NCBI RefSeq assembly: GCF_041154485.1
Contig: NZ_AP028669.1
Location: 4,650,001-4,714,000 of the forward strand
Reading direction: 5' to 3'
Length of the DNA: 64,000 bases
Source of the DNA: Variovorax sp. V93
GTDB taxonomy: Bacteria > Pseudomonadota > Gammaproteobacteria > Burkholderiales > Burkholderiaceae_C
Part shown: in pieces, positions 54,885 to 63,950 of the stretch
How the letters are laid out: each line of letters starts with the position of its first letter
How positions within the stretch are numbered: the stretch's first letter is position 1
Program-made: the position numbers and the translations under genes
The notes under the pieces: model-generated
Database searches by the model: none
The model's input: the letters and a program-made list of their open reading frames with translations, nothing else
Told to the model about the DNA's origin: nothing

Positions 54885-56519
54885 GTGTCATCCCCCTTTC
54901 TCTCCGAAACCCGCCGCCGTCGCACCTTCGCGATCATTTCCCACCCTGACGCCGGCAAGACCACGCTGACCGAGAAGCTGCTGCTTTTCTCGGGCGCGAT
55001 CCAGATCGCCGGCTCGGTGAAGGCGCGCAAGGCCTCGCGCCACGCCACGTCCGACTGGATGGAAATCGAAAAGCAGCGCGGCATCTCGGTGGCGTCGTCG
55101 GTCATGCAGATGCTGTACCGCGACCACGTGATCAACCTGCTCGACACGCCCGGCCACAAGGACTTCTCGGAGGACACCTACCGCGTGCTCACGGCGGTGG
55201 ACTCGGCGCTGATGGTGATCGACGCGGCCAACGGCGTGGAGGCGCAGACGCGCCGGCTGATCGAGGTCTGCCGCCAGCGCGACACGCCCATCATCACCTT
55301 CGTCAACAAGATGGACCGCGAGGTGCGCGAGCCGCTCGACATCCTCGACGAGGTGGAGCGCGAGCTCGGCATGCCCTGCGTGCCGATGACCTGGCCCGTG
55401 GGCCAGGGCAAGAGCTTCCGCGGGATCATGAACCTGCGCACGCAGGCGATGACGGTGTTCGAGTCGGGCAGCGAGCGGCTGCCGCAGGATTTCGAGACCA
55501 TTCCGCTGAGCGAACGCGAGACGCTCACCAAGCGCTTCGGCGCCGACTTCGAGCACGCCATGGAAAGCATGGAACTGGCCACCGGCGCCTCACCGACCTG
55601 GGACCGCGAAGCCTTCCTGGCCGGCAAGCAGACGCCGGTGTTCTTCGGCTCCGGCGTGAACAACTTCGGCGTGATGGAAGTGCTCGACGCGCTGGTCGAC
55701 CTCGCGCCGTCGCCGCAGTCGCGCACCAGCACCACGATGGTCAACCGCCAGCCCGTGGTGAAGGAGATCCAGCCCGAGGACAAGGACTTCGCGGGCGTGG
55801 TGTTCAAGGTGCAGGCCAACATGGACGCCAATCACCGCGACCGCATCGCCTTCGTGCGCATGGCCTCGGGCAAGTACACGCCGGGCATGAAGCTCAAGGT
55901 GCAGCGCACCGCCAAGGAACTGCGGCCGACCAGCGTGGTCACCTTCATGAGCCAGCGCCGAGAGGCGGTCGAAGAGGCCTATGCAGGCGACATCGTGGGC
56001 TTCACCACGCATGGCGGCGTGCAGCTGGGCGACACCATCACCGACGGCGCGAGCCTGCAGTTCACCGGCCTGCCCTTCTTCGCGCCCGAGCTGTTCATGA
56101 CGGTGATCCTGAAGAACCCGCTGCGCACCAAGCAGCTGCAGCAGGGCCTGGCCCAGCTCGGCGAGGAAGGTGCCATTCAAGTGTTCCGCCCCGAGATCGG
56201 CGGGCCGATGCTGCTGGGTGCCGTCGGCCAGCTGCAGTTCGAGGTGGTGCAGCACCGCCTGAAGGCCGAGTACGACGCCGACGTGCGGCTCGAAGGCTGC
56301 CAGTACACGGGCGCGCGCTGGATCACGGCCGATTCGCCGGCCGAGCTGCGCGAATTCGTCAACGCCTATCCACAGCGCATGGCCAAGGACGCGGCCGACA
56401 CGCTCGCCTTCCTGTGCACTTCGCCCTACGACGTGCGGCTCGCGCAGGAGCGCTTTCCGAAGATCCACTTCCATCCGCTGCGGGAGCACGCGGGGCTGGC
56501 GCTGCAGAACGCGGGCTGA
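54885..56519 (+). CDS. prfC: Peptide chain release factor 3
   Basis: RF3 is the GTPase that recycles RF1 and RF2 from the ribosome after termination. The 544-residue length is normal. Motifs are SHPDAGKTTL (19-28), EKQRGISVASS (switch I), NLLDTPGHKDF and VNKMDREVREP. The domain order GTPase, beta-barrel II, C-terminal domain III is complete. The GTG start at 54885 has GGAG five bases upstream; in-frame codons before it lie in the intergenic DNA. Confidence 0.97.
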   Translation: MSSPFLSETRRRRTFAIISHPDAGKTTLTEKLLLFSGAIQIAGSVKARKASRHATSDWMEIEKQRGISVASSVMQMLYRDHVINLLDTPGHKDFSEDTYRVLTAVDSALMVIDAANGVEAQTRRLIEVCRQRDTPIITFVNKMDREVREPLDILDEVERELGMPCVPMTWPVGQGKSFRGIMNLRTQAMTVFESGSERLPQDFETIPLSERETLTKRFGADFEHAMESMELATGASPTWDREAFLAGKQTPVFFGSGVNNFGVMEVLDALVDLAPSPQSRTSTTMVNRQPVVKEIQPEDKDFAGVVFKVQANMDANHRDRIAFVRMASGKYTPGMKLKVQRTAKELRPTSVVTFMSQRREAVEEAYAGDIVGFTTHGGVQLGDTITDGASLQFTGLPFFAPELFMTVILKNPLRTKQLQQGLAQLGEEGAIQVFRPEIGGPMLLGAVGQLQFEVVQHRLKAEYDADVRLEGCQYTGARWITADSPAELREFVNAYPQRMAKDAADTLAFLCTSPYDVRLAQERFPKIHFHPLREHAGLALQNAG

Positions 56520-56526
56520 CGCAGGC

Positions 56527-57330
56527 TCAGCTGCCCGTCGAAGCGTAGTGGCGCAGCCCGATGCGCCATGCGCCGAATGCCGCCGCGAGGAACACGAAGC
56601 CCGCGAGCGGCGACACCATGCCCACCCAGCCCGGCGCGCCCAGCGGGTCCGGCTTGCCGAGGATCGCGAGCGCCGGGTAGTACGCCACGCAGGCCAGCGG
56701 CACGATGAAGGTCAGCACGCGGCGGAACCACTGCGCATAGAGCGCCAGCGGGTACTGCGCCGCCTGCACGCCGCCGTAGGTGAGCACGTTGGCGATCTCC
56801 AGGCTTTCGACGGTCCAGAACGACAGCGTGCCCTGCAGCACCAGGATGCCGAGGAAGAGCGCGATGCCGCCGGCCAGTGCGAACAGGAAGATGGCCACGG
56901 CGCCCGGGGTCCACGCGATGTGGGCCTGAACAGTCGCGAACGCCAGCACGCCCAGGCCCTGCAGCAGCCGGCCCAGGCGGCTGATCCGTACGTCGTGTCC
57001 CATGAGCTGCAGCGCGAGCGGCCGCGGGCGCAGCAGCAGCCGGTCGAAGGTGCCGGTGCGCAGGAACTCGGTGCCCAGCACGTCGAAGCCGCGGCCCAGC
57101 GCATCGGCAATCGCGAACATGCAGTTCACGAGGCCATAGAACAGCGCGACCTCGCCGATACCCCAGCCCTGCACCTCGCCGAAGCGATGGAACAGCGCCC
57201 AGACGGCGACGACCTCGATGCCTGTTCCGAGGAACTGGCCCAGGGTCAACAGCAAGGCGGACACAGGGTACCTGGCCTGGCCGCTGATGGAGGCGGCCAT
57301 GAGGCGGAAGAAAAGGGGAAGTGCGCCCAT
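56527..57330 (-). CDS. ABC-2 type transporter permease (second of two)
   Basis: A 267-residue inner-membrane permease with six helices, of the ABC-2 family in which the N-terminal half carries a long first loop and TEFLRTGTFDRLLLRPRPLA, the conserved cytosolic stretch also seen in the other permease of the locus. Together with the permease at 59840-60682 and the ATPase at 60679-61674 it would form an exporter of unknown substrate; such heteromeric systems are known for drugs and viologens. The two-gene cassette between the permeases makes its separation unusual. Confidence 0.88.
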   Translation of the reverse strand: MGALPLFFRLMAASISGQARYPVSALLLTLGQFLGTGIEVVAVWALFHRFGEVQGWGIGEVALFYGLVNCMFAIADALGRGFDVLGTEFLRTGTFDRLLLRPRPLALQLMGHDVRISRLGRLLQGLGVLAFATVQAHIAWTPGAVAIFLFALAGGIALFLGILVLQGTLSFWTVESLEIANVLTYGGVQAAQYPLALYAQWFRRVLTFIVPLACVAYYPALAILGKPDPLGAPGWVGMVSPLAGFVFLAAAFGAWRIGLRHYASTGS

Positions 57331-57526
57331 CTTCAGTGGCCCTCGCGGCTTGTGGCGCCGTGGTTCAGGGCGCGTGCACAGGCCACCGGGTACTTCCCTC
57401 CGCGAATGTCCCCCGGGCTTCGCCCTCCTCCTTGATTTCGCTGCGGGAAGCACCCAGTGTCCTGCGCACACCGAGCGCGGTCGTGGTGCCGGTCGATCCA
57501 CCGCTGTGCAGATTGCGTCGTGCCGC
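57331..57526. other. Intergenic stretch between permease and methyltransferase genes
   Basis: About 200 bp without a gene. It holds GCGAATGTCCCCCGGGCTTCG and a region TTTCGCTGCGGGAAGCACCC that look like fragments of a GC-rich intergenic repeat I recall from related genomes, but only one copy is in the window, so this is weak. No terminator with T-run was found. Confidence 0.4.
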
Positions 57527-58567
57527 TCATTGCTCGTAGCAGATGTCCAGCCGGACCAGTGCGCCGCGGGCATCGATGCGGTCGGCTCGGAAGTAAAAAC
57601 GGCCGCGGTAGCTGTCGAGGTGAATGGGCACGACAACCGGATCGCCCCAGCTCGTCACCGAAAAGCCGCGCTCGCAAAGCCATCGCAGCAGGGCATCCAG
57701 GCGCTGCGGGTCGGCGTCCACGCGGATGTCGGCGTCTGCAGGCGGCGTGCCTTGCGGGTCCTGCTGCCAGCGCGCGAAGCTGCCGAACAGCGTGAAGTCG
57801 TGTCCCTCTGCGCGCATGGCATCGAGCAGCGCAGCGGTGGCTTGCAGGTCGATGCGCTCGCGCTGCTTGCGAAAGACCAGCGCGTACTCGTGGCGCCGGT
57901 CGGTGCGGGCATCGGCGTCGCTGTCTTGCGCGTCGTGCGGATAGACCAGCACGCGTTCTTCTTCCATCGCAAAAAGCGAACCCAGGATGCGCGCGAGGTC
58001 GAAGGCCAGCGGCAGCACGCGATCGCCGATCCGGAGGTTCTGCACCATCGCGATGCAGGCGCCCCCCTCGCGCAATCCGGCGCGGACGCGGTGGAAGACG
58101 TTGCGCACGCCGTCGAGGTGCTGCGCATAGCTCTGGCTGGCGTAGAGCTGGGAGCTTGTCTGCGTACCGGCCCAGCGGCAACCGAAGTAGGGCACGTTCG
58201 TCAGGCAGAGGTCGAAGGGCGGGAGCGCAGCGTCTTCGAGCGCATCGCACGAGGCGTGCAGGAGCGTCGTGCCGTGTGCGAGGCCGTGGCGTTCCAGCCG
58301 CTCGCGGATGAGGTCGATGCGGCCGGCATCGACTTCGCAGCCCAAGGCCTGTCGGCCATCGAGGCGCGCCGCGAGCAGTGTCGTGCCGAAGCCGGCGAAT
58401 GGATCGAACACCGTGTCGCCCGGTTGCGAGAACCGGCACACGAAGGGCCGCATCTGCTCGACCCATCCGCAATCGCGCCCGCCCATCGGGTCCCGCGCGC
58501 GCAGGTCGTCCGGCAGCCGGTAGCGCGGCGATTCATGGTCGAGCCTCAGCCAGCTGTGACCGGTCAT
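57527..58567 (-). CDS. Amino-methyltransferase fused to a nucleotidyltransferase-like domain
   Basis: A 346-residue protein I can describe but not name. Residues 1-235 form a SAM-dependent methyltransferase with motif I VFDPFAGFGTT (53-63), the ribose-binding acid E78 (GCEVD), and catalytic motif IV TNVPYF (123-128, variant of N/D-PPY); RRHEYALVFRK (224-234) is the closing strand seen in N4/N6 amino-methylases. Residues 255-346 look like a minimal nucleotidyltransferase: FGSFAR (261-266), D278/D280 and D341. The target could be DNA, RNA or a small molecule. It is coupled by an ATGA overlap to the radical SAM gene. Confidence 0.7.
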   Translation of the reverse strand: MTGHSWLRLDHESPRYRLPDDLRARDPMGGRDCGWVEQMRPFVCRFSQPGDTVFDPFAGFGTTLLAARLDGRQALGCEVDAGRIDLIRERLERHGLAHGTTLLHASCDALEDAALPPFDLCLTNVPYFGCRWAGTQTSSQLYASQSYAQHLDGVRNVFHRVRAGLREGGACIAMVQNLRIGDRVLPLAFDLARILGSLFAMEEERVLVYPHDAQDSDADARTDRRHEYALVFRKQRERIDLQATAALLDAMRAEGHDFTLFGSFARWQQDPQGTPPADADIRVDADPQRLDALLRWLCERGFSVTSWGDPVVVPIHLDSYRGRFYFRADRIDARGALVRLDICYEQ

Positions 58568-59754
58568 GTGCAGGCCTGCGCGGTGCGCGTGTCGAGCAAC
58601 ACGTCGTGCCCGGGTTCCCAGCCGGCGCAGAGCTGGCCGTCGGCAAAGTAGACGAGCTTGTAGACATCGCCGGTGGCATGGCGCGCGTGCATGGCGCCGT
58701 AGTCGGCGCTTTCGAAGACGACCCTCAGGCCGTTCCCGGTGCGCAGGCGCAGGTTCCAGAAGTAGTAGCCCTCGGTGAGGCTTTCGAGGGCCCACCCGCG
58801 CGAGACGCCGGGGTCGTCGAGGCAGGCCGTCAGCAGCGCGTCCATCGAGACCCGCTCCGCGCGCAGGTGGCGCGCGGTGGCGTTGTCGCGATAGCCGTCG
58901 CCGAGCCGCGAGAACTCCCGGAAGACGACGGTGCCGGCGCCGCATTGCCGTGCCCACGCGAGGTACGCGGCCACGTCCGGCGGCTGCGCGACGCCGCCGC
59001 GCTGGAGGATGCACACGAGCCGCAGCGCCACCGTATCGGCGAGCCGGCGCGCGGTGCGTTCGAACACGGCGGGGTCGCCGATGGCCACCTCGGGACGGAA
59101 CCGCATGATGGCCTGGTTGGCCGCGCCGTCGTGGTGATGGCGGGACAGCTCCAGCCAGCTCATCCCGAAGCCTGGCAGCGCGCGCCGCAGCACCTCGCCT
59201 TGCGGCCCGGCAAAGCCCGCGCCGTTGGTGTAGAGCACGCGGTCCTCGACCACCGGCCCCTCGCTTTCGCCCGCGGCCAGGGTGTGGAGCAGCCGAAGCA
59301 TCCAGTCGGCGTCGTCGCTCGTTTCCAGGCCCGAGAGCGACCACGACAGCGGCACGCCGCGCAAGGCCCGCAGCGCGCAGGACAGGCCGTCGAAGTAGCC
59401 GGACGCCGGGCGCAGCCGGGACGCCGAGGTGCCGCCCCCGGCCTTGCGCAGGTTTTCCGAGCAGAAGCCGCAGCGTGCCGAACAAGGCTTCACGGAGGCA
59501 TACGGCGTGAACGTGAGGGGCTGCGCAAGGCGCCGCTCGATGCCGCCGATCGTGTGCGTGTGCCAGCGCGCGGCTTCGTTCAGGGGCGGCGTGCGAAGGG
59601 TCACGCCGTGCACAGCGCGGCGAAGGCGCTCGAAGAGGGGGGAGCTTGCGCTGCGCGGCAGGTCGGCCACCGCGACCTGCTCCATCGCGCAGGTCGCGAT
59701 CTGCGCAGCGCGGGGCACCGGCGTATCGGCTTCAGCGGGAATGGCAGGGCGCAT
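58564..59754 (-). CDS. Radical SAM protein of unknown function
   Basis: A 396-residue protein with the radical SAM cluster motif CSARCGFC (C91, C95, C98). The following barrel strands include SWSLSGLETSD and LYTNGAGF, and a Cys-poor C-terminal part ends VYFADGQLCAGW. No SPASM or B12 domain is seen. I start at the ATG at 59754; earlier in-frame codons would overlap the permease. It is the first gene of a coupled pair with the methyltransferase-nucleotidyltransferase and lies 85 bp downstream of the first permease of an exporter. The substrate is unknown. Confidence 0.72.
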   Translation of the reverse strand: MRPAIPAEADTPVPRAAQIATCAMEQVAVADLPRSASSPLFERLRRAVHGVTLRTPPLNEAARWHTHTIGGIERRLAQPLTFTPYASVKPCSARCGFCSENLRKAGGGTSASRLRPASGYFDGLSCALRALRGVPLSWSLSGLETSDDADWMLRLLHTLAAGESEGPVVEDRVLYTNGAGFAGPQGEVLRRALPGFGMSWLELSRHHHDGAANQAIMRFRPEVAIGDPAVFERTARRLADTVALRLVCILQRGGVAQPPDVAAYLAWARQCGAGTVVFREFSRLGDGYRDNATARHLRAERVSMDALLTACLDDPGVSRGWALESLTEGYYFWNLRLRTGNGLRVVFESADYGAMHARHATGDVYKLVYFADGQLCAGWEPGHDVLLDTRTAQACT

Positions 59755-59839
59755 GGCAGCGGCGGGATTGTCGCACCCGCCACCATACGGCAGCACGGCC
59801 TCCGATGGTTGGAGCGGCCCCCTGCGCACGCCAGTCACC

Positions 59840-60682
59840 CTAGCCACCCTGCACCTGCAGGCTGCGCATGGTGCGCCCCATCGCCACCCGCCCGAGCGCG
59901 ACCAGCACGGCAATCCAGAAGCACTGCAGCCCCAGTCCACCGAGCGCATGCCAGCCGCCCAGCTGCCCGAAATACAGCCGCGCAGGAATGTCGAACAGCC
60001 CCGCCAGCGGCTGCACCAGCAGCGCGGCCTGCCAGGCGTCGGGCAGCAGCGCCAGCGGCAGCAGGTTGCCCGAGAACACGATGACCACGGGGGTGGCCAC
60101 CGCACTGATGCCGCGCTCGTTGAGCGCCGCCGTGGCCGCCACGTTGAGCAGCATCACCATTGCGGTCGACAGCAGCAGGGCGAGCCCCACTGAGAGCAGG
60201 AACGCCATGCCGGCCACCGCGCTCGCGGGCAATTGCCAGGCCCACTCGCCCAGTCCCGCCAGCGGCAGCACGACCGCCGAGAAGGCTGCCATCAACGCCA
60301 CGCGCGGCAACAGCCGCGCCGCGATCCAGCCGGCGCTGCGCGCGAACCACAGCGCGTAGGCATCCACCGGCCGCAACCGGTCGTAGGCCACCGCGCCGGT
60401 GCGCACGGCCTGCGCCACCTCCGGATCGCCGAGCCAGGGCAGCAGCACCAGCAGGCCTTGCGCGAGCCAGGTGTAGCTGATGGCCTGGGCGAGCGACATC
60501 GGCGACGCCGCGCCCGCGACGGCGCTGCCGCCATAGAACGCCGCGAACACCATCACCTTGATGCCGCCCCACCAGCACTGCGTTGCAAAGCCGGCGAGCG
60601 CCGCAGTGCGGTACTGCAGCATCTGCATGAAGCGCGACACGAAGGCCGCGGCATAGGGGCGAAGCAGATCGCGCGGGCTCAC
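59840..60682 (-). CDS. ABC-2 type transporter permease (first of two)
   Basis: A 280-residue inner-membrane permease with six helices and the cytosolic loop LGDPEVAQAVRTGAVAYDRL that corresponds to TGTFDRLLL in the other permease of the locus. The GTG start at 60682 overlaps the ATPase stop by 4 bp, so it is translationally coupled to it. It probably forms a heterodimer with the permease at 56527-57330. Hydrophobic solute, lipid or drug export is the usual role. Confidence 0.9.
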   Translation of the reverse strand: MSPRDLLRPYAAAFVSRFMQMLQYRTAALAGFATQCWWGGIKVMVFAAFYGGSAVAGAASPMSLAQAISYTWLAQGLLVLLPWLGDPEVAQAVRTGAVAYDRLRPVDAYALWFARSAGWIAARLLPRVALMAAFSAVVLPLAGLGEWAWQLPASAVAGMAFLLSVGLALLLSTAMVMLLNVAATAALNERGISAVATPVVIVFSGNLLPLALLPDAWQAALLVQPLAGLFDIPARLYFGQLGGWHALGGLGLQCFWIAVLVALGRVAMGRTMRSLQVQGG

Positions 60683-61674
60683 GCCTCGGCCGCTCCGTGC
60701 ATGGCATAGAAGCGCGCGATCACGGCCTCGATGGCCAGGCCTTCGAGGCGGATGTCTTCCACCGCGTGCTCGGCCGCGATGCGCGCGATCAGCGCGGGCG
60801 CAGAGGTGACCGCGGGATCAAAGTCGAGCACCAGCGTCTGGCCGTCCCGCGCGTGCACCGTGGCGCCGGGCACCTGCCGGGGCAGCGCCGCATCCTGCGC
60901 GAAGTCGACCACCAGCCGGCGCTCGGCCATCACCTGCGCGCGCAGCGCCTCGACCGGGCTGTCGGCCAGCACGCGTCCGTGGCCGATGACGATCACGCGC
61001 TGGGCCAGGGCCTCGATGTCGTGCATGTCGTGCGTGGTCAGCAGCACGGTGGTGCCGCGCTCGCGGTTGGCGCGGCGCACGAAGTCGCGCACCGCGAGCT
61101 TCGAGGGCGCATCGAGGCCGATGGTCGGCTCGTCGAGAAACAGGATGTCGGGCTCGTGCAGCAGTGCCGCCGCGATCTCGGCGCGCATGCGCTGGCCCAG
61201 CGAGAGCTGGCGCACCGGCTGGCCGAGCACGCGCTCCAGATGCAGCAGCGCGACCAGTTCGTCGCGCGTGCGCCGATAGCGCTGCGGATCGACACGGTAG
61301 ATGTCGCGCAGCAGGTCGAAGCCGTCGCCCACCGGCAGGTCCCACCACAGCTGCGTGCGCTGGCCGAAGACCACGCCGATGCGCGCCACGTGCCGCTCGC
61401 GGTCCGCGAAGGGATCGCGCCCGTCGATCTCCACGCGCCCGCCGTCGGGCCGCAGGATGCCCGAGAGAATCTTGATGGTGGTCGACTTGCCCGCGCCGTT
61501 CGGCCCGATGAAGCCCAGCAGTTCGCCGCGCTCGAGCGAGAACGACACGCCCGACAGCGCCTGCACCGTGCGCTGGCGGCGCTGCACGAGGCCGCGCAGC
61601 GCACCCATGACGCCCGGTTCGCGCTCGGAGATGCGGTAGCTCTTGAGGAGTTGGTCGACGAGGATGTGGGGCAT
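60679..61674 (-). CDS. ABC transporter ATP-binding protein
   Basis: A 331-residue ATPase of the ABC-2 exporter type. Walker A is GPNGAGKSTT, the signature LSLGQRMRAEIAAALLHEP, Walker B ILFLDEPTIGLD, and the H-loop LLTTHDMHD. A C-terminal extension of about 90 residues (from VEALRAQVMAERRL) is typical for drug- and lipid-exporting relatives. It is the first gene of the exporter locus; 98 bp separate it from the divergent HAD gene, which probably share the promoter region. Confidence 0.93.
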   Translation of the reverse strand: MPHILVDQLLKSYRISEREPGVMGALRGLVQRRQRTVQALSGVSFSLERGELLGFIGPNGAGKSTTIKILSGILRPDGGRVEIDGRDPFADRERHVARIGVVFGQRTQLWWDLPVGDGFDLLRDIYRVDPQRYRRTRDELVALLHLERVLGQPVRQLSLGQRMRAEIAAALLHEPDILFLDEPTIGLDAPSKLAVRDFVRRANRERGTTVLLTTHDMHDIEALAQRVIVIGHGRVLADSPVEALRAQVMAERRLVVDFAQDAALPRQVPGATVHARDGQTLVLDFDPAVTSAPALIARIAAEHAVEDIRLEGLAIEAVIARFYAMHGAAEA

Positions 61675-61772
61675 GGAAAGCGCCGCGCCGGCGTTGGAAC
61701 GCGCGGCGGGGGCGGGATGCTACACGAAACCGCCGGTACGATCACGGGCTCTGCAGAGATTGCCCGCTCCCC

Positions 61773-62609
61773 ATGCCTTCGCCGACCTCCCTTCCGCCCT
61801 CGCCCACCCACCTGCTGCCGCTGGACCGCTGGGCCGCGCCCGTGCGCCGCGCGCTCGCGGGTGTGTTCACCGATATCGACGACACGCTCACCACCGAGGG
61901 CGCGATCACGCCCGATGCGCTGCAGGCGCTCGGCGATCTCAAGGCCGCGGGCCTTTCCATCGTGGCCATCACGGGCCGGCCCGTGGGCTGGAGCCTGCCC
62001 TTCGTCAACACCTGGCCGGTCGATGCCATCGTGGCCGAGAACGGCGCGGTGGCGCTGCTGCCCGCGGCCGAGGGCAAGATCGAAAAGCGCTATATGCAGG
62101 ATGCGCCCACGCGCAGCGCCAACTTCGAGCGCATGCAGGCCGTGCTGGCGCGCATCGAGCGCGAGATCCCGGGCGCGCGGCGCGCCACCGATTCACCGGG
62201 CCGCGAGACCGACATCGCCATCGACCACAGCGAGTTCGTGCAGCTGGGCGAAGAGACCATCGCGCAGGTCGTCGCGCTGATGCGCGGCGAAGGCATGCAC
62301 GCCACCGTGAGCAGCATCCACATCAACGGCTGGTACGGCGACAACGACAAGCTCGAAGGCGCGCGCTGGATCGTGCGCGAGCTCTGGGGCCGAACGCTCG
62401 ACGACGAACTCGACCGCTGGGCCTACGTGGGCGACTCCACCAACGACCAGCTGATGTTCCGCACCTTCGCGAGCAGCATCGGCGTGGCGAACGTCGCGCG
62501 CTTCGTGCCGCAGCTGGAGCACCTGCCGCGCCATGTGACCGAGGGGGAACGCGGCGCGGGCTTTGCCGAGGCGGTGCGCGCGATTCTCTCGGCCCGCGCT
62601 ACCCGTTGA
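61773..62609 (+). CDS. HAD-family (type IIB) phosphatase
   Basis: A 278-residue cytosolic phosphatase. The nucleophile loop is FTDIDDTLT (about 32-40), motif II is in AITGRPVGW, and the acidic motif IV in YVGDSTNDQLMF. The type-IIB cap lies between about 105 and 200. Relatives include sugar-phosphate and trehalose/sucrose-phosphate phosphatases; the substrate is not predictable. The gene ends 11 bp inside the convergent MFS gene. Confidence 0.9.
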   Translation: MPSPTSLPPSPTHLLPLDRWAAPVRRALAGVFTDIDDTLTTEGAITPDALQALGDLKAAGLSIVAITGRPVGWSLPFVNTWPVDAIVAENGAVALLPAAEGKIEKRYMQDAPTRSANFERMQAVLARIEREIPGARRATDSPGRETDIAIDHSEFVQLGEETIAQVVALMRGEGMHATVSSIHINGWYGDNDKLEGARWIVRELWGRTLDDELDRWAYVGDSTNDQLMFRTFASSIGVANVARFVPQLEHLPRHVTEGERGAGFAEAVRAILSARATR

Positions 62610-63861
62610 CCGGCCCGCTGCGGGCGCAGCGGCGCAGCACCGACCATTGGCGCCAGGTGCCGAAGGCCGCAATCAGCAGCAGCACGGCCGCATAGCCCTT
62701 CACCGTGTCCAGCAATCCGAGCGGCGCCACCAGGAAGCCGGCCAGCATTGCGGGCAGGCTGAACGCAAGATAGCTCACCACGAAGATGGCGGCGAACAGC
62801 TCGCCGCGCTCGTGCGAATCGGCCTGGGGTGCGAGCGTCTGCACCAGCGCCGAGAAAGAGCCGCCGAAGCCCAGTCCCGCGATCGCGGTGCCGGCAAAGA
62901 ACAGCGCGAGCGATCGGGTGGCCAGCGATGCGAGCAGCAACGCCAGACCGGCCGCGATGCTGGCCGTGCCGAAGATGACCGATCGCGGCGCGCCAAGGCG
63001 GCCGAGCAGGGCGGGCGCGATCGCGCCGAAGCCCGAGAGGACCGCCACCGTGAGGCCGTTGACCACGCCGTTGTCGATGCCGAACACATGGTGCATCAGC
63101 GAGGGTGCGAGCGACAGATACAGGCCGCCCAGCGCCCACACCACGATGAACACCGGCAGGCCGCGCGCAAAGTCGGCCCGCGCCCGAACGGGAATGGACA
63201 CACGCGGCACCAGCGAAGCCAGCGCACCGGCACGCGGCGTGACGGTCTCGGGCATCCACAGCACCGCGGCCGCGCCCAGTGCGAACACCGCGGCGAGCAC
63301 GCCGAACACCAGCGCCACCGGCGCGGCGCTGAACTTCACCGCCATGCCCGTCAGCAGCGCTCCCGCCGCGAGCCCCGCGAGCGGCGACACGCTCGTGATC
63401 AATGCGCCCAGCCGCTTGCGCGCAGCCGGCGCGGCCTCGACCACTGCCGCGCTCAGCGCGCCGCTTGCGACGCCCGTGGCCACGCCCTGCACCACGCGCG
63501 CGGCGATCAGCCCGCCGATGCCATGCGCCAGCAGGAAGAGCCCCATCGCCAGCGCCTGCAGCACCAGCGCTGCCAGCACCACGGGCCGGCGCCCGATATG
63601 GTCCGACAGCGATCCCGCGACCAGCAGCGAGATCAGCAACGCGATCGCGTAGACGGCGAAAGCCACGGTGAGCATCGACGACGAGAAACCCCAGGCGTGC
63701 TGGAACACCACGAACAGCGGCGACGGCGCGGCAGCCGCGAAGAAGAACGCGAACAGCACCGTCGCCAGCAGCGCAAATCCGGCGGCCGCGGGCAGGCGCC
63801 ACGGCTTGGCACGGGACGCGGCGGCAGTGGCAGCGGCAAGCTCAGGACAGGAGGACGGCAT
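62599..63861 (-). CDS. MFS efflux transporter
   Basis: A 420-residue major facilitator with twelve predicted helices. Motif A is in AGSLSDHIGRRPVVL between helices 2 and 3, and AARVVQGVATGVASGAL lies in helix 4. It resembles sugar or drug efflux proteins. The start has AAGGA seven bases upstream. It is divergent from a TetR-family gene, and a long inverted repeat lies between, so regulation by that repressor is likely. Confidence 0.92.
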   Translation of the reverse strand: MPSSCPELAAATAAASRAKPWRLPAAAGFALLATVLFAFFFAAAAPSPLFVVFQHAWGFSSSMLTVAFAVYAIALLISLLVAGSLSDHIGRRPVVLAALVLQALAMGLFLLAHGIGGLIAARVVQGVATGVASGALSAAVVEAAPAARKRLGALITSVSPLAGLAAGALLTGMAVKFSAAPVALVFGVLAAVFALGAAAVLWMPETVTPRAGALASLVPRVSIPVRARADFARGLPVFIVVWALGGLYLSLAPSLMHHVFGIDNGVVNGLTVAVLSGFGAIAPALLGRLGAPRSVIFGTASIAAGLALLLASLATRSLALFFAGTAIAGLGFGGSFSALVQTLAPQADSHERGELFAAIFVVSYLAFSLPAMLAGFLVAPLGLLDTVKGYAAVLLLIAAFGTWRQWSVLRRCARSGPVNG

Positions 63862-63871
63862 GGGCGAATCC

Positions 63872-63941
63872 TTAACGCAATTTTTTTAGCTTTTACGATT
63901 CTAGACCCGCATCCCTCCTAAAGCAAATATCTTTGCGTTAA
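63872..63941. promoter_or_regulatory. Candidate operator for the divergent TetR regulator
   Basis: The perfect inverted repeat TTAACGCAA (63872-63880) / TTGCGTTAA (63933-63941) has 52 bp between arms. The right arm is also part of a local palindrome GCAAATATCTTTGC (63923-63936). The left arm overlaps the ribosome-binding region of the MFS gene. Such sites would let a TetR-type protein control both directions. Confidence 0.55.
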
Positions 63942-63950
63942 AGTCCTTGC

